Part shown: positions 10,051-20,624 of the stretch, piece by piece
Position numbering within the stretch: the stretch's first letter is position 1
How the letters are laid out: each line of letters opens with the position of its first letter
From: Protopterus annectens
Lineage: Eukaryota > Chordata > Ceratodontiformes > Protopteridae
DNA length: 64,000 nt
Reading direction: 5' to 3'
Assembly (NCBI RefSeq): GCF_019279795.1
Contig: NC_056747.1
Span: 1,006,516,157 to 1,006,580,156 of the forward strand
Program-made: the position numbers and the translations under genes
The notes under the pieces: generated by a model
Databases searched by the model: none
Seen by the model: only the letters and a program-made list of their open reading frames with translations
Told to the model about the DNA's origin: nothing

Positions 10051-11370
10051 CTTCCCCCCTGCCTGCACCAAGCACTTATTTCCTGGCAGCATCTTTAGGG
10101 GGAAAATTAGCACTTTTTTCTCAAAATTAGCACATTATAACCCAGGACAAGTGGGTTCTAAATATCGAGTCGCAAGGCTACAAGGTCCATTTCCATACCC
10201 TGACAAAGGCAAATGGCTGGCCAGATCTGCCAAAAAATCAATGGGCAGAGGCACAAAAACAAGTCTCATCCCTCATGTTCATGAGGGCCATTCAACAAGT
10301 GAAAGAGCAAGAGCAGGGACAAGGATTTTACTCAAGACTGTTCTTGGTACCCAGAAAGGACAAGGCCTAAAGGCCAATACTGGACCTATCGATTCTGAAT
10401 ACATTCCTAGATATACCAAAATTCAAAATGTTGACTTTGCAGCAGCTACTACCCATGCTAGGCAAGAACGCTTGGCTTGTAACTTTAGACCTAAAAGAGG
10501 CATACCTGCATGTCCCAATCAGACAAATATGCAGAAGATACCTCAGACTCAAGGCTGGCTCATTGCATTACCAATTCTCTGCACTGCCCTTTGGCTTATC
10601 TACTGTGCCCAGGGTCTTTACAAAGTGCCTGGCACCAGTAATTGCATTCTGCAGACAGAGGAATACAAATATATCCTTACTTGGACGACTGTCTAATTCA
10701 AGCAGAGAACAAGGACATCCTCCTACAGCATCTGGCGTTTGTGAAAAAACTAACATGCCTAGGGTACACAGTCAACGAAAAGAAATCAAAACTAGTACCC
10801 TCTCAAGAGATGATATTCCTGGGTGCAAGCTTAAATACAACTGCCCCAGATGGCTTATCTCACGCCAGACAAACAAAGGCAACTGACTACCTGCTTCAAA
10901 ATGTTAGCAACAAAGGCTCAGTTATCTGCAAGAAAAATTCTGCAGGCTTTGGGCTTCATGGCATCCTGCATCCTGCATCCTGCATCCTACATCCTACATC
11001 CTACATCCTACTAATTCCATATGCAAGACTGCATATGAGGAAACTTCAATGGTACCTAAAAAGTGTTTGGACTCAACATTGCCACAGCCTGGAAACTATA
11101 ATTACTCTCATTCCCTGCCTGCAACAGGAGTTTCGATGGTGGGCAATGGCTTGTCACCAAAACAAGGGACAGCCGTTCACATTACCTCCAGCCAGGCAAA
11201 CACTAACAACGGATGCATCAGATTATGCCTGGGGGGGCTCACACGGCAGGAAGATGCACTCTGGGAACATGGACCTCAAACCAAATGCATCTACATATCA
11301 ATCAAAAGAGATGCTAGCTGTTCAAAATGCCCTGACAGCATTCAAGGACCTACTTCAACCAGGACAACTA
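10050..11370 (+). pseudogene. Reverse transcriptase-RNase H, broken and truncated (A2)
   Basis: RT-RNase H polyprotein of a DIRS element. RT motifs in order: FYSRLFLVPRK, LDLKEAYLHVPI, FSALPFGLSTVPRVFTKCL, and the catalytic PYLDDC with both Asp codons intact at 10684-10689. RNase H begins at TTDASDYAWGG (about 11210-11235) and KEMLAVQNAL, then ends at PGQL (about 11368), where the sequence jumps to the middle of YR. At least three frame changes separate the parts (near 10130, 10345 and 10670). It cannot make a working enzyme as it stands. Confidence 0.85.
10961..11009 (+). repeat. 7-bp tandem repeat inside the RT gene
   Basis: Seven units of seven bases: four GCATCCT, then three ACATCCT. They sit where other copies have the short block encoding ASCILLI. 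The array changes the reading of this block to repeated HPASC/HPTSY-like residues. It looks like slippage expansion of a GCATCTTGCATCTTAC-like original. Confidence 0.9.
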
Positions 11371-11818
11371 CCTGCCAACTTTTTATCCAAATCCACAGAA
11401 CAAGGGGGAGAGAATTCTGCATTCTTTGGATGCACACAGACAGCTTAGATTCTACTTGGACAGAACCAAAGTCTTCAGAAAGACAGAGCAATTATTAGTG
11501 ACATATGCTGCCGGATCACAAGGAAAGGTGATCTCAAAGCAGACTATTTTAAAGTGGATAGGCCACTGCATTCGTTTTTGCTATGTACACCATGGCAAGC
11601 CAGTGCCTAAGAGCATTGGGCCACATTCAACCAGAGCTGCAGCTACTTCAGCAGCCTTTTACAGGGGAGTACCTACCAAGGACATTTTAGAGGCTGCTAC
11701 TTGGAGTTCGGTGCACACCTTTACAAAGCACTATCATCTGCCACTCTACTCTAAATCCAGGGCAGACTTTGCCACTGCAGTTCTGCAGGGCCTCATAGCA
11801 ACTCCTAATGCTGTTTAG
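11371..11818 (+). pseudogene. Tyrosine recombinase, C-terminal half (A2)
   Basis: Open frame to the stop at 11816-11818, with H-x-x-R in PHSTRAA and the Tyr-containing tail TWSSVHTFTKHYH. The N-terminal half, including the first catalytic Arg (ARRVSEL in A1), is missing through the deletion at about 11370, so the protein is inactive. The remaining 149 codons have no stop. Confidence 0.88.
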
Positions 11819-11851
11819 CTCCAGCCTCCCAACCATAGCTTTGGGACTCTA

Positions 11852-11950
11852 CCCAAATGTAATGACTGCAACAGTGAAACATGAAGAACATAGTACAGTT
11901 GTGTACACTTACCATAAATGTAGATGTTTGAGTGTATTCACTGTTGCAGT
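11852..11950 (+). repeat. ICR of A2
   Basis: Bases 11852-11891 are the complement of the A2 left end, and 11892-11950 the complement of the A2 right end (12283-12341). The copy includes the CATGAAGAACAT form that matches A2's own left end CTTCATG, where A3, A5 and A6 have CTTCGTG at that point. Confidence 0.9.
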
Positions 11951-12109
11951 CCAGGTTACCCACCCGCCATCCCCCTTTTCTTCTGTTGGAACCTATCTTT
12001 CCTCCTCTGATTTATACAACCTATGTGGTGTATTTGCTTGTAGATGAAGGTAAAGTTTATGCTGGTGCATGTAATTTTATATATATAAATTCTGGCTACC
12101 CTTTTAGGG

Positions 12110-12341
12110 GGCACCTGACATCTGGGTCAAGAAAAACTAAAGAAAATGGCGTTGGCTGTTTCTTTTATACCCCTTATGACCTGATGTCAGGGAAGGGGTG
12201 ACAGCAGCTGACGCAGGACCCAGGACTTTGGAATTCAGGCTGACTGAGGGAAACCTGCCAACAGGATTACCCAAATGTAATGACTGCAACAGTGAATACA
12301 CTCGAACATCTACATTTATGGTAAGTGTACGCAACTGTACT
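12110..12341 (+). repeat. Right inverted terminal repeat of A2
   Basis: Complement of the left repeat from about 12130 to 12290, plus an end block (CTCGAACATCTACATTTATG and GTAAGTGTACGC) that is unique to right ends and to the ICR. It contains an inward-facing TATA (CTTTTATACC, about 12161-12170). Confidence 0.88.
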
Positions 12342-12719
12342 TTAAAATGCCAGGTTTATGTGATATAAAAAATGAGACCACAGTAAATCATTTCAAAACT
12401 CTTCCCACCTTTAATGTGACCTTTAACCTGTACAATTCAATTGAAAAACAAATCTGTTAGGGGAAAATATAAAAAAATAATAAACATACAATACTCTGCA
12501 TAAGTGTGCACACCCTTAAACTAATACTTTGTTGTGCGTGCATACCCTTAAACTAATACTTTATTGAAGTACCTTTTGATTTAATTACAACATTCAGTCT
12601 TTTTCGATATACACACCTGCCATCAATTAAAGAGACCCTGATTAACCCCATATAAAGTTCAGCTGTCCTAGTAGGGTTTAACTGATTAAATGTCAGGAAC
12701 TGCCTGCTACAGCAAAAGC

Positions 12720-13690
12720 TATGGTTCACAGAGAGCTTACAAAGTATCAAAGGGCTCTCATTGTTGAAAGGTATCAGTCATGAGAAGGGTACAAAAGAAT
12801 TTCCACAGCATTGGATATACCATCGAACACAGTGAAGACAGTCATCAAAAAGTGGAGAAAATATGGGATGTGATATTGCAAACAACTGGATGTCCCTCCA
12901 GAATTGATGAAAAGACAAGATGAAAACTGGTCAGGGAGGCTGCCAAGAGACCTTCAGCAACACTGAAGGAGCTGCAGGAATTTCTGGCAAGTACTGGTTG
13001 TGTACTACATGTGACAACAATATCCAGTATTCTCCATATGTCTGGGCTATGGGGTAGGGTTGCAAGACAGAAGCCTTTTCTTACACACAAACATCCAGGC
13101 CTGGCTAAAATTTGCAAAACAATACATCAAGCCTCCAAAAAGCACATGGAAAAATGTGTTCTGGTCTGATGAGACCAAAATTGAACTTTTTGGCCACAAT
13201 TCCAAAAGGTACATTTGCCGCAAAAACAACACTTCGAATCGCCAAAAGAACACCATCCCCATGGTGAAGCATGATGGTGGCAGTATCATGCTTTGGGGTT
13301 GCTTTTCTTCAGCTGAAACTGGGGCTTTAGTCAAGGTGGAGGGAATTATGAACAGTTCCAAATACCAGTCACTTTTGGCCCAAAACCTTCAGGCATCTGC
13401 TAGAAAGCTGAAGATGAAGAGGAATTTCACCTTTCAACATGAGAATGACCCCAAGCATACATCCAGATCAACAAAAGAATGGCTTCACCAGAAGGAAATT
13501 AAAGTTTTGGAATGGCCCAACTAGAGCCCAGACTCAAATTCAATAGAAAATCTGTGGGGTGACCTGAAGAGGGCTGTGCACCAGAAATGCCCTTGCAATC
13601 TGACAGATTTGGAGCACTTTTGCAAGGAAGAGTGAGCAAATATTGCCAAGTCAAGATGTGCCATGCTGATAGACTCCTACCCAAGAAGAC
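12720..13690 (+). pseudogene. Tc1-like transposase, broken
   Basis: DDE transposase of the Tc1 family. The N-terminal helix-turn-helix part is eroded and out of frame (traces of KWRKYG and GRLPRD between 12850 and 12960). The catalytic core is open at 13060-13524: WSDETKIELFG (first Asp codon 13168-13170), GCFSSAETG and HENDPKHTS. The usual DNDPKH reads ENDPKH here, so the second catalytic Asp is Glu. A TAG stop follows WPN at 13522-13524, just before SPDSNSIENLW, which holds the final Glu (13546-13548). Inactive. Confidence 0.88.
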
Positions 13691-13946
13691 TGAATGCTGT
13701 AATTAGATCAAAAGGTGCTTCAAAGTATTAGTTTAAGGGTGTGCACACATATGCAGCCAGCTTATTGTATGTTTTTTATTTTTTATATTTTTTTCTTCTA
13801 ACAGATTTGTTTTTCAATTGATTTGTACAGTTGTAGGTCACATTAAAGGTAGGAAAAGTTTTGAAATGATTTATTGTGGTATCGTTTTATATCACAAAAT
13901 TCTGGCATTTTAATAGGGGGTGTGTAAACTTTTTATATCCACTGTA

Positions 13947-15252
13947 AATCACTCTGCAGTAGTTTGTAGGAGACACAGTACAGGAGACAGGGCTTTGAGG
14001 TGATCAGCATAGGACATGTTTACACCCTGTATTTTTTTGTGAGATCTGTGGCCACTCCAGCTGTTGCAAATGCCTGGTCAAGGTACATGCCGAAGGGTGC
14101 ACTGTACTCATCAGTCTGTTGAGGGTTTAGTATAGTGTGACTGTGATCTCTCTTGATCTGGATGCCATGCCTTTATAACCTGTGCCACATAGAAGGATTT
14201 TCTCACTACTATGGACATACAGTGATCAATGTTCAAGTTACTGTCAACCTAAGTTTCCAAGTTCCTTGTCACTGGGTCTACTCTTAGGGGAGTGTTGTCA
14301 ATGTTGTAATTGGCAGAGGCTGGTCATATTCCCAAAGGGTGTGATTGTGTTTTTTTTGCATTGAATTTTAAGCCACAGTTCTGGCACCAGTTATTTATCT
14401 GTGTCAAACCTTCCCAAGGGATATCTTCATCTTTGGAGAATCAGTGATTACACCCAACTTGCAATTGTCAGCAGTTTTGGTCAGCCAAAGAACTTCTACA
14501 TTTGCTTTGACTTCAGAGAAGTATATTCCAAATGAGAGGTCCCAGTACCAAGCCTTGTGGGACACCACTAGTTACATGCCTCTCCATAGAGATGGATTCC
14601 CCCAACCCAACTTCACGTCTCCTATCTGTGAGCCATTTGGCTATCCATTAGGTTACATAGGGATTTATGCCTTAATCTGTGAATTTGTGTATAATGCCAG
14701 TGTGTGGTATTGTCAGGTGCCTTTGCCATGTGAAGGTTAGCAGTGTGTACCATATGTACCATTTTCCCCTCATCCATAGCTGTAGTGACCTTCTCAAAGT
14801 CCACCATGTTTGTATATATGACCTGCCCTTGATGAAACTGAACTGAGATGGGTCCAGTGTTTGAAAATTTCCAATGTCTTCATCAGGACCCCAATAATTC
14901 TTTCTCTGGCCTTGCATGTAAGACTAGTCAAACTATGCTTCTGTAGTTCCCTGGGCTTGTTGATGGTCCACCTTTGTGTAGAGTGATGACAGTTGCAGTC
15001 CTCCACTCCCTAAGGATGAAACCTGTATGGTAGTTGAGGTTGAGTAGAGATTCTAGTGGGCCTGACAAGTCATGTTTCAAGCTGTTTAGGAGGCATCCTG
15101 GGATATTATCAGGACCCATTGTATTTTTAGCTCTGAAGAGTGCAGTGAGAACCTGTTCTTTAGTGATGGAGAAATGGCAGATGGGGTGAAATTACAGCTA
15201 AATTTATTGCCTAACAAATTTGCTATATCCCTCTGTTTGATATAGGAAGAAG
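13947..15252 (-). pseudogene. CR1-c LINE, segment 2: RT region
   Basis: Minus-strand LINE reverse transcriptase remains. Traces include NFQTLDPSQFSFIKGRS (around 14880), GPDNIPGCLLNSL (around 15100), WRTATVITLHKGG and PGNYRSI (around 14950-15000), and a block corresponding to IKQRDIANLLGNKFS (around 15230). The order matches the intact-looking LINE at 40845-43046. It begins directly after the Tc1 right end and stops where DIRS-B starts. It continues at 20049. Confidence 0.78.
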
Positions 15253-15410
15253 TACTTATATTTATCTGTTGCAGTATTCTTTACATGAGGGAGTTGCCTG
15301 CCCAGGCAACCCAATGGCGGCCAGTATACCAAAGTCTTTTACTACTGTGAGGTGCGCGGTACGTCTGACTTAGGCCATAAAAGTGATGTATGCACGCACC
15401 ATCCTCAGAG
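15253..15410 (+). repeat. Left inverted terminal repeat and promoter of DIRS-B
   Basis: Complement of 19841-20048 in its shared part (for example GCAGTATTCTTTACATGAGG, GACTTTGGTATA-like and CACCATCCTCAGAG blocks). A TATA-like CATAAAAG lies at about 15376-15383, just before the gag leader, in the same relative place as the TATA box of DIRS-A. Confidence 0.8.
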
Positions 15411-15521
15411 CTACTTTGCCGCCAGTGAGATTGCCAGTCTCTGACATTGCTCTACTGCCAGAAGCATTTTCTTCAAATCAGCTAAGAGTCCAGTTGGGGA
15501 ACCTTTTCGTCTTTTGCTACT

Positions 15522-17300
15522 GTGTTTTCTTGGTTGACAGTTAGTGTCATCCAAGAAGGGGAAGTGAGTGTGGAAGGCAGAGTCCACACAAGGACAGCCA
15601 CTCCCAGTGCCTGTTTTTGTCTTGGGCCCCACCATGACCATAAAAACTGTTTGAGTTGTCAATCATTCATGTCTAAACCCTTCGTAGCCAATTTTCATCC
15701 CTTTTGCTATTCAGAGAACCATCTGAAAATTTTACCTAAAAGCACAATGGAGGGTTCCTCAGACCCGACAACTGAGCCTACTTAGAAGGAAGCCAAAAGA
15801 CCTAGGCCTGAAGTGGAAGCTGCGCCTTTCCCTGCAGACTTCTCTCCCAAGGCACATGATAGCCTGGATACACTCTCAGTTTCAGTTCCAGATCCACAGG
15901 CCTCTTCCAGTTTTACAGGTCACTTTAGAACTGGATGCCAGTATGTCCAGAGAGGCCTCACAGACATTGGGTCTTAATGTTCAGGGGGAACCATGACTCA
16001 TGTCAGAAGGCCCTAGAGGAATCACTAAGATTGTAGTGAGGGAAGATGTTGAATCAGATTTGCTAGAATGTGGACCTAACTCCAGTCCTCTTCCTTTACA
16101 TTGGATGGACACTCCTGCAAAGAAAAAGCAGAAAACCAAACATTCCTCACCTCCACCAGATCCTCATAAGAGTGGCAAAATTTTGCCCAGGGTTTGTTCA
16201 AGGCTTTCATGGTCTTGCGGCCTACCTCCAGTTTTCTTCCCTCTCCTCTCTCCTGGCCTACATCCCCCCCAAAAAAGGGTTGGAGCACAAGCTACTTCAG
16301 AGGAAGATTCTTGCTCTGATGAGGACAGTGATTCTAAAACTTAATCATCGCAAATCCCTTCCCCTTTGGACTATGCTTCTCCAGAGGAAGACTCCAATGG
16401 GGCAGACTCCCCTTTGGAGGAGATTTCTTTTAGTGAAACTATCTCAAAAATGAGAGACCACTTTAAATGGGACAGCTCTCAAATGTCTGAGGTCCAAAAG
16501 AGATACCATCTCCTCCAGGTGGAGACCCCTAGTCCTTCAGCTATTCCTCCAGTTATCGCTGTCTTTCTGGATGCCTTTGCCTCCATGTCCCTACACCCTG
16601 ACTCTCAACCTCTGGCCCATAAGAAACCAGATCGATATAAAGTGCCTCAGAACTTTAATTTCTTTTTTAATGTGGCAGACCCCTCTTTCATCTCTGTAGC
16701 CTCAGATAAGGTCTTGAGATATCTTCCGTCCACTTCTGTTCTCACCACAGACAAGGACAGTAGACAACCCCAGAGGTTGGCGAACAAAATTTACACCTCA
16801 GCAACTTTAGCCTTCAGGGCTTTGAATAACCAGGCCCACATAACTATGTACTCCATGGGACTCATGGCTCAGTGTTCCAAGATAGCATCTGACATGCCAG
16901 ACTCTGAGAATAAAGCCTTGGCATCTTTCCTTATTGCTGCATCCTCTCAGGTGGTCCAACATTCTGTCTGCAGCTACGATACAGTTGAGACTACCTCCAG
17001 AGCTGAAGCTTCATCCTCAGCTTTAAGAATTCATCCTCGGCATTAAGAAGGTTCACCTGGTTGAGGTTTCAACCCTTCCCTGAGGACATCAGGGTGAAGC
17101 TCATGGATACTGCCCCTGACAACACCTTATTTGGAAAACCATCTGCTGAACTTTTTGAGTCCCTGCAGGAAAAGAGCAAGGAGTTAAGACCTCAAACATA
17201 TCCTGGTCTCTCCAGTCCCTGAATTTCACAGAAACTATCCTGGGAAACAGGTCTTCATCTGCAGGCAATGCTGGACCCCCCAACCCTAGTCCTCCAAGGG
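15522..17300 (+). pseudogene. DIRS gag-like ORF1, broken (DIRS-B)
   Basis: Eroded gag-like gene. The N-terminal part keeps CLGPHHDHKNCLSC, matching the Cys/His cluster of DIRS-A gag. The middle is out of frame. The core is open at 16366-17046 with ISFSETISKMRDHFKW, QVETPSPSAIPPV, HKKPDRYKVPQNF and IYTSATLAFRALN. These align with FGETLHTLREHFHW, QHRPLAIPPV, KPDRYYRVPDSH and VYTSATLAIRALN of DIRS-A. The C-terminal Arg-rich tail is not obvious. Confidence 0.72.
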
Positions 17301-17639
17301 AGCAAGAAACCACATCACTTTTTAGTATCTTCAGCTGTTTCTCATGAGGCTATGCAGTCCTTTCCTGATAGAACAGGTTGTTCCTCCTGACTACTCAGGA
17401 CTACCTTGCAACACCCTTATATCCCTACGCCTACCCCTATCCCTTCCCTTCCCTTCTGGGAATCCATTACTCAAGATACTTGGATCCCGAGTATCATCAA
17501 ACACTGATACTTTATGGTTTGGCACACTGTGCCTCCCTTCAGGGGTTTCCCTCAACCTCCAGCAGACCAGAAATCTCTTTCCCCAAGATATTAGAAAACC
17601 TGCTAGAACAGGGTGAAATACAACCTGTGCCCACCCCCA

Positions 17640-18645
17640 AATAGGAACAGGATTTTATTCTTGCATGTTTCTGGTTCCTAGAAAGGAAGGGCTGTGAAAA
17701 CCTATCCTAAACTTTTCTCAACATTTTCCTAAAAGTACCTTCCTTCAAAATGCTAACTCTTCAGATCCTGTTCCCTATGATCCTCCCACACACCTTCCTG
17801 GCATCCATCGACATCAAAGATGCCTACTTACATATTCCGAACATCAAAGATGCCTACTTACATATTCCCATTCATCCCAAATTCAGGAAATTTCTACATT
17901 TCTCTGTGAGATCCTGGCACTTTCAGTTCTCTGCCTTGCCTTTTGGTCTTTCTACAGCCTGAAGAGTCTTCACAAAATGTTTAGCTCCAGTGGTCATTTT
18001 CTGCAGATTTCAAGGCATTCAGCTCTTCCCTTACCTGGATGATCTCCTGTTCTAGGCCAACACCCTGAAAAAACTGGGGAGCAATCTCCACTCAGCCATG
18101 GCCATTCTGCAATGCCTAGGATTCACCATCGGCTTCAGCAAGTCTACTCTTATCCTATCTCAAGATCATACCTTTCTAGGGTGCAGAATCCAAAGAGATA
18201 ACATGATAGTCTCTCTCCCACCCCAAAAGGCTCAGGAGCTCTGTCAAACCTCCTCAGAGACCCTTCCCCTAAACCATTTGTCAGCAAGACAATTTCTCAG
18301 AATCCTAGGACTAATGGCCTCCACCATCCCTATACTACCCCTGGCACGGCTCTACATGAAGAAATTAGAATGGTTACAGAAGTCCATGTGGACATCCACA
18401 GGAATTTCCTATCCCACTACTACCTTATCTCAAGAAAGAGCTCCAGCGGTGGTTACAGCAGCTGTCCATAAATCCAGGACTCACCATTCACCCATTGCCT
18501 CCAACTCAGTATCTGTGCATGGATGCTTCAGATACAGGTTGGGAGGAAGCTCGGGGCCCACATATGGCTCAAGGACAATGAATCCCCTCTCAAGGAAAGG
18601 GCCACACAAATGTAAAGGAGATGAAGGTACTTCAAGTCCTGCAGG
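17640..18645 (+). pseudogene. Reverse transcriptase with partial RNase H, broken (DIRS-B)
   Basis: RT motifs: TGFYSCMFLVPRKEG (about 17645-17690), IKDAYLHIP in two tandem copies (see 17811-17870), FQFSALPFGLSTA, and FPYLDDLLF with both Asp codons at 18038-18043, followed at once by a stop. The thumb-like region is open at 18098-18718 (RQFLRILGLMAST, ARLYMKKLEWLQKS). RNase H starts at MDASDTGW (about 18520) and reaches KEMKVLQVLQ, then joins directly to the YR block EARKLNMRKSY. The rest of RNase H and the connector are deleted. Confidence 0.8.
17811..17870 (+). repeat. 30-bp tandem duplication in an RT motif
   Basis: Two adjacent 30-base units (17811-17840 and 17841-17870) that differ only near their ends. 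Each encodes IKDAYLHIP. The duplication is in frame and doubles a conserved RT motif that holds a catalytic Asp, so the resulting RT would very likely be inactive. Confidence 0.95.
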
Positions 18646-19632
18646 AGGCCAGGAAACTCAATATGAGGAAATCGTACCTTTCCAAATGGAAGGGATTTTC
18701 TGTTTGGTGTCTTTCTAGAAACCTGGATCTGCTTACTGTGGATCTCCCTTTGGTTCTTTCATATCTGTGTGACTTGTTCAATCCTGGCTTAGCTTACTCA
18801 ATAAAAGCACATTTGCCCGCTATGTCTGCATGTCTGCCCCTTTCACCTCCTTTAGCTTCCAGATTTGAGGCCAGACAGTTCCTCAAAGGCACCCTCCACA
18901 CCTGTGGCACCCCCTCAGATATAAACTTTGTGCTAGAGAAACTGACCCTAGTGCCTTTCAAGCCAGCCTTCTCTAGCTCCCTCAAACACTCCACCTGGAA
19001 AACCATCCTCCTGGTGGCCATAACCTCTGCCAGACGGGTCTCTGAGCTCCAGGTCCTGATGCCTTCTCCCCCCCCCCTTCTTGGTCTTTCACAAAGATAG
19101 GGTTTCACTTCACACCAACCCTTCTTTAATGCCAAAAGTAGTTTGTTGTCCTTAAACTAGGCTATTCACTTGCCAACTATTTTCCCCTCTCTCAAAACAA
19201 TAGTGAAAGGATTTACACATACTTGATTTGCACAGACAACTCAAGTTTTACCTTCACAAAAGTAAACCTTTTAGAAAATCAGAGGAACTGTTTGTGTCTT
19301 TCCACCCTAGGGCTCTGGGATTGCCTGTATCCAAACAGACCATCTCCAAATGGATCTCTAAATCCATCATTTTCTGCTATGCCTACCATAGTAAATCCAT
19401 TCCCTGCTCAATAAAGGTTCACTCTGCAAGAGCAGTGGTGTCCTCAGAGACTTTCTTCAAGGGACTAGACAATCAACTCCATTCTAGAAGCAGCAACTTG
19501 GGCCTCAGTCCACACTTTCACCAAACACTGCAAACTGGATTCTATTTCCAGATCAGGATTGGATTTGCCAGAGCCATTCTTCATGTTTTCCTGGAAAATT
19601 CTTCTGCTATCTCCACCTCCTTTTCTGCATGA
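18646..19632 (+). pseudogene. Tyrosine recombinase, broken (DIRS-B)
   Basis: YR with N-terminal SAM-like part (EARKLNMRKSYLSKWKGF, YSIKAHLPAMSA, FLKGTLHT) and ITSARRVSEL carrying the first catalytic Arg (about 19020-19050). A frame change falls at the ten-base C tract near 19069-19078. The C-terminal part is open at 19228-19632: KQTISKWI and VHSARAVVSS (H-x-x-R as HSAR). The Tyr block is shifted out of frame near 19475 (the sequence for AATWASVHTFTKHC is in another frame). Confidence 0.82.
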
Positions 19633-19655
19633 GCTTTGGTGTTCTCCCTCATTTT

Positions 19656-19750
19656 AAGAATACTGCAACAAGTGAATAGAATGATGTAGAATAGTTGTGT
19701 AAGAACTCACCATAACAATAGATGTCATCCTCTTCTCTGTTGCATTATTC
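19656..19750 (+). repeat. ICR of DIRS-B
   Basis: 19656-19688 corresponds to the complement of the left end near 15253-15285. 19689-19750 is the complement of the right end near 19985-20048 (GAATAGTTGTGTA, CACCATAAC, GATGTCATCCTCTTCTCTG). The ends differ from those of DIRS-A, yet the ICR matches its own element. Confidence 0.82.
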
Positions 19751-19840
19751 TATCCCACCTTCCTTCCTCACTTCCTTCTGTTCTTAGATGTACTGACACT
19801 CTCTGTCCCTTGGACTGTCTCTCTGCCTTGGGCTTCAGTT

Positions 19841-20048
19841 CTGAGGATGGTGCCTGCGTACATCACTTTTATGGCCTATGTGCAGTGGCAGCCTACGTCA
19901 GATGTACCATGCACCTCATGGTAGTAAAAGACTTTGTTATACTGGCCAATGTCTGGTCAGCTGGGCAGGCAACTCCCTCATGTAAAGAATACTGCAACAG
20001 AGAAGAGGAGGACATCTGTCATTATGGTAAGTTCATACACAACTATTC
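19841..20048 (+). repeat. Right inverted terminal repeat of DIRS-B
   Basis: Complement of the left repeat, with the right-only extension GAGGACATCTGTCATTATGG and ACACAACTATTC. After 20048 the sequence continues as CR1-c. Confidence 0.82.
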
Positions 20049-20330
20049 TTTCCATTAACTATTAGTTCTGCACACAGTTGGGTGTTCCCTTTAAGGTTCT
20101 GTACGTAACTGAAAAATGCTTTACAGTTATCCTCAGTGTGAGAAGCTATTAATGTCTCAAAGTTGGCTTTGAGTCCTTTATTTAGTACCCTGGGTTGCTT
20201 GTTGAGACTGATGAATTAAGTTTTTTTTTTTAATTTTGCCTCTGGGCATAGCTCTTCCTATTTGTGGACATGATTTTCTTTCTTTTGTTATACAACCTAA
20301 TTATACTTTAAGGGGCATGTATTTGGAGTT
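20049..20330 (-). mobile_element. CR1-c LINE, segment 3
   Basis: Aligns at the nucleotide level with the minus-strand LINE at about 42620-42850. Shared stretches include a TTCTGTACGTAACTGAAAAATG-like block, CTTTGAGTCCTTTATTTAGT and the TGCCTCTGGGCATAGCTCTTC block. It continues CR1-c from 15252 with no evident loss, so DIRS-B interrupts one LINE copy. Similarity fades after about 20330, and 20330-20624 is unassigned. Confidence 0.7.
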
Positions 20331-20624
20331 TATCCTGAGTAAGTTTATTTTGGTTTGGTACTGCTCCTTTTGTTTTCCATTTTAAGACGCTCAAGTCAGC
20401 CAGATTACTGGTTCAAATGGAGCATGTGTTAGCTTCTCTAACACAAAATTAAGATCCCGAGGAAGGGTCACCAGTTTTCTTGGACGCCTCTTATGCAAAA
20501 CTACTTTGAAGAACATTTTGACATGAACTGCATTGAAAGAGGAGGATCCTTGGGCAGACATGCTGAAATAGCCACTTAATGAACCTTGACTGAGGAATAA
20601 GAACGCCCATAGGGTAGTAAGGAA

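Larger units (their letters stand above)
7920..12341 (+). mobile_element. DIRS-A copy A2, complete ends, internally deleted
   Basis: DIRS retrotransposon with both termini and an ICR, inserted in the left inverted repeat of the Tc1 element. The left end ATGTTCTTC follows host CAGAG. The right end CTGTACT is followed by host TTAAAATG. It is 4.4 kb long, against about 5.5 kb for A4, because the end of RNase H, the connector and the N-terminal half of YR are missing (junction near 11370). gag and RT frames are broken. Confidence 0.92.
7894..13946 (+). mobile_element. Tc1/mariner transposon, interrupted by A2
   Basis: Tc1-type element inserted at TA, with TA at both outer ends (7894-7895 and 13945-13946). 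It has long inverted repeats of about 215 bp: the right repeat is about 13727-13946, and the left is split into 7894-7919 and 12342-12530. The outermost left piece TACATGGGTTATATC pairs with the right-end complement TACAGTGGATATAAA. DIRS-A copy A2 (7920-12341) separates the two left pieces. Without A2 the element is about 1.6 kb, normal for Tc1. The transposase gene is broken. Confidence 0.85.
15253..20048 (+). mobile_element. DIRS-B, complete ends, internally deleted
   Basis: A second DIRS family with its own terminal repeats (15253-15410 and 19841-20048) and ICR (19656-19750). It lies inside CR1-c: the host reads GAAGAAG before it and TTTCCATT after it, and the LINE alignment carries on across the gap. 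gag, RT, part of RNase H and YR are present but broken. The RNase H end and the connector are missing at about 18645. Confidence 0.88.
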
